Shown: in pieces, positions 13,154 through 16,108 of the stretch
How the letters are laid out: each line of letters opens with the position of its first letter
How positions within the stretch are numbered: position 1 is the stretch's first letter
Origin: Elusimicrobiota bacterium
Lineage (GTDB): Bacteria > Elusimicrobiota > Elusimicrobia > 2-01-FULL-59-12 > JACPXA01
DNA length: 16,108 nucleotides
Direction: 5' to 3'
Assembly (NCBI GenBank): GCA_016196785.1
Contig: JACPXA010000069.1
Coordinates: 1 to 16,108, forward strand
The notes under the pieces: model-generated
Seen by the model: the letters and a program-made list of their open reading frames with translations, nothing else
The model's database searches: none
What the model was told of the DNA's origin: nothing
Translations under genes and position numbers: made by a program

Positions 13154-13803
13154 TTCCAAAAGTTCCGGGTTCAGACCTTAACCAGGGCTGCATCCAACAT
13201 CTGGGCATAGGGTTCATCAAAAGATAGGAACTCCCGATACCGCTGCCTTCTCTCCCCCTCCGTTTTTTCCATCTGCGCATAGTAGGGGTTGGGAGTCAAG
13301 AGAGGGTCTTTCGTTCCGGTGACGTAGAATTTAGCGCTGGAATAGGGGTATTCCGCGGCCTCTTCGACCAACTTGGCTTTTACAGGATTCCTTTCGATGT
13401 ACCGCCCGCACTGGAGGTAATAGCTTTCCTCGTAGATGCGTGGGCTTCGGAAGCGTTCCTGGAAAATATGGCCGACAAAGGTACGCGTTTTCTTGAAATA
13501 GCGGGCGTAAGAGAGTTGGAGGTGGTGCATGAGCTTGGCTAGGTCGTTACGCTTCTGGATTTTTAGCAGGAGATGGAAGTGGTTGGGCATGAGGCAATAA
13601 TGATAGAGTTCGATGGAGAGCTTGGAGCGGGCGTTTCCGAGGTGATTGAGGAAGCACTGGTAATCCTCTGGTTCCGAGAAGAGATTTCTGCGGTCATTGC
13701 CTCGGTTGAAGATGTGGTAGATTCCGCCGTCCACCAGTTCACGAGGTCTTCTTGGCATCCTACCGCTCAGTTAGATCCGGCACTTCCGGAAACGGTACCC
13801 ATT
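13142..13803. mobile_element. RAYT element (REPtron-like) with inverted REP-like ends
   Basis: The element is bounded by perfect 10-base inverted ends, AATGGGTACC at 13142-13151 and GGTACCCATT at 13794-13803. The similarity extends to about 24 of 29 positions into the REP-like palindromes. Inside is one complete Y1 transposase gene. The left end overlaps the start of gspE. I see no target-site duplication, as expected for Y1 enzymes. Fragments of the same element recur at 2027-2115 and in 14108-14379. Confidence 0.8.
13171..13758 (-). CDS. REP-associated tyrosine transposase (Y1 family, RAYT)
   Basis: The 195-residue product begins MPRRPRELVDGGIYHIFNRGNDRRNLF, the usual opening of Y1 transposases of the IS200-like REP-associated group. 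The HUH metal-binding pair is His60-Phe61-His62 in LMPNHFHLLLKI. The likely catalytic tyrosine is Tyr120 in CGRYIERNPVKAKLV. These enzymes cut single-stranded DNA at REP hairpins. All motifs are intact and the length is normal (about 150-250), so it could be active. The stop codon is 11 bases upstream of the TTG start option of gspE, with the RAYT reading into the secretion operon. The start codon lies just inside the right-hand REP-like end; AGG directly before the ATG is a poor ribosome-binding site. Confidence 0.93.
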   Translation of the reverse strand: MPRRPRELVDGGIYHIFNRGNDRRNLFSEPEDYQCFLNHLGNARSKLSIELYHYCLMPNHFHLLLKIQKRNDLAKLMHHLQLSYARYFKKTRTFVGHIFQERFRSPRIYEESYYLQCGRYIERNPVKAKLVEEAAEYPYSSAKFYVTGTKDPLLTPNPYYAQMEKTEGERRQRYREFLSFDEPYAQMLDAALVKV

Positions 13804-13995
13804 CGGTATTCGATAGAGGGTAGTAGTATAGAAGGCCCGCTGAGAAGCCGTGCAGCTTGCACGAACGGAGAAAGGCGGGTATCGCTTTAAGTCATAGGAA
13901 GAGGCCCCTTCCCTCCGCAAAGAGACGTGCGGCTGGGTGAGAAGAAAAGTCAACAGTGCGAGCGGAGTAATGACACGACGGATAAGGCGGGTCAT
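13771..13995 (-). pseudogene. Broken gene: exported-protein start fused to a REP-like end
   Basis: From ATG 13995 the frame reads MTRLIRRVITPLALLTFLLTQ, which looks like a signal peptide or membrane anchor. About 40 unremarkable residues follow, and it ends NGYRFRKCRI then TAA inside the REP-like repeat. The same terminal peptide ends the truncated lipoprotein at 14346, because both run into an identical repeat copy. The body of the original gene is lost and cannot be named. The start overlaps the stop of the upstream microprotein gene as ATGA, suggesting a once-functional operon. An alternative is that the whole frame is fortuitous. Confidence 0.4.
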
Positions 13996-14096
13996 GGCTT
14001 GGATACCGATTCAAGCAAACCTGTTGCTGACACTGCAAATGAGAACGCGAAAAAGACCCCCATCAACTGACTCTCCGACCCAGACAACATCTTCAT
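13992..14096 (-). CDS. Putative 34-residue single-pass membrane microprotein
   Basis: On the minus strand AAGGAGG is followed by two adjacent ATG codons (14099 and 14096); the second has ideal six-base spacing. The frame reads MKMLSGSESQLMGVFFAFSFAVSATGLLESVSKP and stops with TGA. Residues 10-26 are hydrophobic and could span the membrane. The stop overlaps the next start (ATGA at 13992-13995). The strong ribosome-binding site and overlap make it more credible than its length suggests. No family is recognised. Confidence 0.4.
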   Translation of the reverse strand: MKMLSGSESQLMGVFFAFSFAVSATGLLESVSKP

Positions 14097-14107
14097 CATT
14101 CCCCTCC

Positions 14108-14379
14108 TTGAACCCGGCACCTGCGGAAACGGTACCGTTCCCTTGGCATCCTACCGCTCAGTTAGATCCGGCACTTCCGGAAACGGTACCCATTCGTTCC
14201 GTTGGGTACCATTTCCAAAAGTGCCGGGTTCAGACTTTAACAAGGGTGACTGACATCCAGCATTTGGGTGTTCGATCACCTATTGAACCTGGCACCGCCG
14301 GAAATGGTACCTATTCGGCAGTACCTATTCGGCACTACCGCTCAGTTAGATCCGGCACTTCCGGAAACGGTACCCATTC
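14108..14379. repeat. Cluster of five REP-like palindromes in both orientations
   Basis: Related units of about 30 bases contain the core CGGAAAYGGTACC, or its complement GGTACCATTTCCAAAAG. In plus orientation they lie at 14109-14140, 14165-14195, 14284-14317 and 14335-14379. One at 14204-14232 points the other way. Two further units bound the RAYT gene (13144-13174 and 13772-13804), and one lies at 2031-2061. The 45 bases at 14335-14379 are identical to 14151-14195 and to 13760-13804. The facing pair at 14172-14228 can form a long imperfect hairpin around a TTCGTTCCGT centre. This is the BIME-like arrangement seen near RAYT genes. Confidence 0.8.
14204..14280 (-). pseudogene. Decayed RAYT 3'-end fragment within the REP cluster
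   Basis: The segment resembles 13144-13215 (REP-like left end plus the last codons of the RAYT gene) but is more diverged, with several substitutions and a small length change. It still shows LVKV and a stop directly before the palindrome. A second sliver, 14142-14150, matches the RAYT start region (13751-13759). The cluster therefore grew partly from deleted copies of the whole element. Confidence 0.55.
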
Positions 14380-14525
14380 CCCCTTTGAAATGCCCCAATC
14401 GCCCGATCCGGGTCTTTTCTTTTCAGGTATGCCCATCCTCTAGCAGAGTGGATCTGAGGTGCACAACCAGCAAGAGCTGTCGTGATAGAGAGTGTGGCAG
14501 TCACCATGGCAATCCGATCCGACAT
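14346..14525 (-). pseudogene. TPR-type lipoprotein truncated by a REP-like repeat
   Basis: From ATG 14525 (or ATG 14507) the frame gives a lipoprotein signal peptide, IAMVTATLSITTALAGC, with a proper LAGC lipobox. It is followed by APQIHSARGWAYLKRKDPDRAIGAFQRG, which is the first helix pair of a tetratricopeptide-like repeat. At about 14380 it enters the REP-like sequence and ends NGYRFRKCRI then TAA. The rest of the gene is missing. It lies 28 bases after the stop of the putative immunity gene and probably belonged to the same operon. Confidence 0.65.
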
Positions 14526-14553
14526 CAATTTAAGCCCGTGTCAATCTCGTCTT

Positions 14554-14949
14554 TCAAGAAGGTCCACATCCGCCGCTCGTCACTTCTCCGGTCTTTTTAT
14601 TCACGTGCAATGTACACCACTTGATCCCTCGGCTTAGCCATTCTCTAGACTTGACCTTAAACGATACATGCCAGGTGCCTTTATCCCAGAATGCATCGTT
14701 CTCGCCAAAAATCTCGGCGCTCTTTAAATCAAAGATCTTCTCTTGCTCATCTTTGAGTACCTGATTCTGGGCGAGTATGATTGCCTCCTCTTTATCGACC
14801 CCATCGTCGCCCTTGATCTGCTGAGCCCTCATGCGGATTTCCGACTCGTATGCGCGGCTCGTTCCCATGGCCACCCCTTGCGCGGAATCAAACAACAGAC
14901 ACATTGTCATTACCAAGGGTAAGAGCAGCACTCTCCCTGTCATGTGCAT
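14554..14949 (-). CDS. Small exported protein, candidate immunity partner of rhs2
   Basis: I start at ATG 14949, with AGGGAC five bases upstream and seven bases after the Rhs stop. The product is 131 residues. MHMTGRVLLLPLVMTMCLLFDSAQGVAM is a signal peptide, so the mature protein should be periplasmic. The rest reads DKEEAIILAQNQVLKDEQEKIFDLKSAEIF, then GTWHVSFKVKSREWLS and KWCTLHVNKKTGEVTSGGC. One helix followed by strands ending in a V-x-x-x-TGEV turn resembles PepSY or cystatin-like small domains. Two cysteines (in KWCTL and GGCGPS) could pair. The immunity role is inferred from position; a periplasmic location suggests that the toxin acts in the periplasm. Confidence 0.65.
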   Translation of the reverse strand: MHMTGRVLLLPLVMTMCLLFDSAQGVAMGTSRAYESEIRMRAQQIKGDDGVDKEEAIILAQNQVLKDEQEKIFDLKSAEIFGENDAFWDKGTWHVSFKVKSREWLSRGIKWCTLHVNKKTGEVTSGGCGPS

Positions 14950-14956
14950 AGCGTCC

Positions 14957-16108
14957 CTATGATGGGTCATTCGGGAATCCCGGTGCAAAGACTCCTTCGG
15001 GGACATCGCCGCCAGATCCATAAACCAAGCTGTTCACGGCGAAATTGCTATTGTGGTTTGTGGCGTTATAGGTCGTCGTCCCCGCAAACATCTCTTGATA
15101 AATAGCAGCATCCTCTCGCAATGCGGCCCCATTTACATTCGTACCGAATGATTCGATGTAGCGACCGCCTAAGCTTAAAGATTTCTCAGTCGTGATATGT
15201 GTGTCCCATGCCCCAAGGTTACCGATCGTGTCGGTAGTCTGTATTTGACCAGCTCTATCACCTCCCATCTCCCATTTTCCACGCTGCAAGGCATCTGATC
15301 TGATCGTCCCATGCCGTGGGCCAGTGGTGCTGCCAGGATCTCCCGCACGATTTTTTGACAAGGGTCTATACTGTAACTGGGCTGGTGTATCAGCTTGATT
15401 GACATTAAGGGCGTGTCTTGTTTGCATGCCTTCCTCAAATCTTCTAAAATTCAAGGTCCGGTTCGAGACAAACCCATTGCCCGCTCTGAAATTAGCGAAT
15501 TGTTGTGAGTTGGCACTGATGATCCCCTGACCGGCGAACGCTCCGGCAAGTCCTCCGACCAGCCCACCGGCAAAACTATCCCAGCTATTGGTAGCTCCGG
15601 CCACGCCGGCACCAACTGCCAACATCCCCAAGCCGAATCCCGCTCCATAGGTGCTGACTCCCCAGGCCCCTATACCGCCAAGGGCGCCTCCTAGAGCCCC
15701 TCCTATCAGCGCCCCTTTCCAGCCACCATTGAGGCCGCCGGTGATGGCTCCTCCGACTGCACCGCCGATTATACCAGCCATGGTGTAGCCCATTAAGGCG
15801 AAACCGGCAGGACCAAGCAGAACGGCGGCAACGACCCCTACAAAAGCCCCCACTGCGGCCTTCCAGAACTTCTTCCAGGAGAAATGGCCCGTTGGGTCGG
15901 TGTAAATCAGAGGATTGTTTCGGGCGTAGGTATACCTGTTCAACGTCTGCGGATCTGAGGGTGCCTGGACGATGGTGTCAGGCTGGATGAATCTTCCGAG
16001 CTGCGGGTCATAGTAGCGCGCCCCGAAGTAGTACAACCCCGTGGAATCGTCCAATCGTTTCCCCGTGAACTTTTGGGGGGCATCGACGGTTCCCTCACCC
16101 CGGGTTAG
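14957..16108 (-). CDS. Rhs-core protein with variable C-terminal domain (5' end outside window)
   Basis: The frame is open to the window edge, so the N-terminus is not visible; 383 residues can be read. The Rhs-associated core is clear: KFTGKRLDDSTGLYYFGARYY, then YDPQLGRFIQPDT and LNRYTYARNNPLIYTDPTGH. A glycine/alanine-rich hydrophobic stretch of about 110 residues follows, as in the other Rhs gene of this window. The C-terminal region (about the last 165 residues) is unrelated to that of the other gene. Its end, TTYNATNHNSNFAVNSLVYGSGGDVPEG, has an N-S-N plus small-residue pattern that I have seen in papain-like or other hydrolase-type toxin tips; this is a weak impression only. The candidate immunity gene begins seven bases after the stop. 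Confidence 0.85.
   Translation of the reverse strand, partial: LTRGEGTVDAPQKFTGKRLDDSTGLYYFGARYYDPQLGRFIQPDTIVQAPSDPQTLNRYTYARNNPLIYTDPTGHFSWKKFWKAAVGAFVGVVAAVLLGPAGFALMGYTMAGIIGGAVGGAITGGLNGGWKGALIGGALGGALGGIGAWGVSTYGAGFGLGMLAVGAGVAGATNSWDSFAGGLVGGLAGAFAGQGIISANSQQFANFRAGNGFVSNRTLNFRRFEEGMQTRHALNVNQADTPAQLQYRPLSKNRAGDPGSTTGPRHGTIRSDALQRGKWEMGGDRAGQIQTTDTIGNLGAWDTHITTEKSLSLGGRYIESFGTNVNGAALREDAAIYQEMFAGTTTYNATNHNSNFAVNSLVYGSGGDVPEGVFAPGFPNDPS

Noticed and set aside
13805..13940. Possible group II intron remnant (CCGTGCA...TGCACGAACGG hairpin and GC-rich blocks)
   Set aside because: I cannot identify a domain V, a reverse-transcriptase fragment or intron boundaries; the hairpin alone is insufficient.
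14108..14379. CRISPR array
   Set aside because: The repeats vary in sequence, orientation and spacing, and match the RAYT element ends; there are no uniform spacers.

Overview
The window most likely comes from a Gram-negative environmental bacterium. It encodes an outer-membrane secretin, a set of lipoproteins with lipoboxes, and a type II secretion / type IV pilus-like assembly machine. The codon and base composition is moderately GC-rich. I cannot fix the phylum from sequence alone; a Nitrospirota, NC10 or deltaproteobacterial-type lineage would fit but is only a guess. Every convincing gene lies on the minus strand, so transcription runs from high to low coordinates.

Reading in the direction of transcription: (1) 16108-14386 holds the 3' part of an Rhs core gene with a variable C-terminus (rhs2), a small exported protein that is its likely immunity partner, and a TPR lipoprotein cut short by a REP-like repeat. 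(2) 14380-13759 is a graveyard of REP-like palindromes in both orientations, with a 35-codon membrane microprotein and the start of another broken gene. (3) 13803-13142 is an intact REP-associated tyrosine transposase (RAYT) bounded by inverted REP-like ends. (4) 13153-5390 is a tightly packed secretion operon, gspE-F-I-J-K-L-M/C-D, with overlapping or nearly abutting genes; its first codons lie inside the transposase element. (5) 5374-4638 is a HigBA-type toxin-antitoxin pair with a very clear promoter/operator. (6) 4631-2344 is a second, complete miniature Rhs gene (signal peptide, one Rhs core, glycine-rich segment, HYD1-like C-terminus) followed by a candidate immunity gene. (7) 2281-2027 is a chimera of RAYT fragments. 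(8) 1988-137 is a small envelope cluster: a decapitated SmpA-like lipoprotein, a small membrane protein, another lipoprotein and a lipoprotein with an HEAGH metalloprotease motif. This block is bracketed by two direct copies of a RAYT-derived MITE-like element (5-123 and 2122-2281).

The common thread is genome shuffling by one RAYT/REP family. Its ends truncate at least four genes and supply the start region of gspE. Accessory conflict genes (two different Rhs toxin/immunity modules and a type II TA pair) flank a conserved secretion operon that has condensed pilMN-like and pilOP-like pairs into single genes and has no major pseudopilin gene in view. Whether this machine exports the neighbouring signal-peptide-bearing mini-Rhs proteins is a hypothesis, not something the sequence shows.
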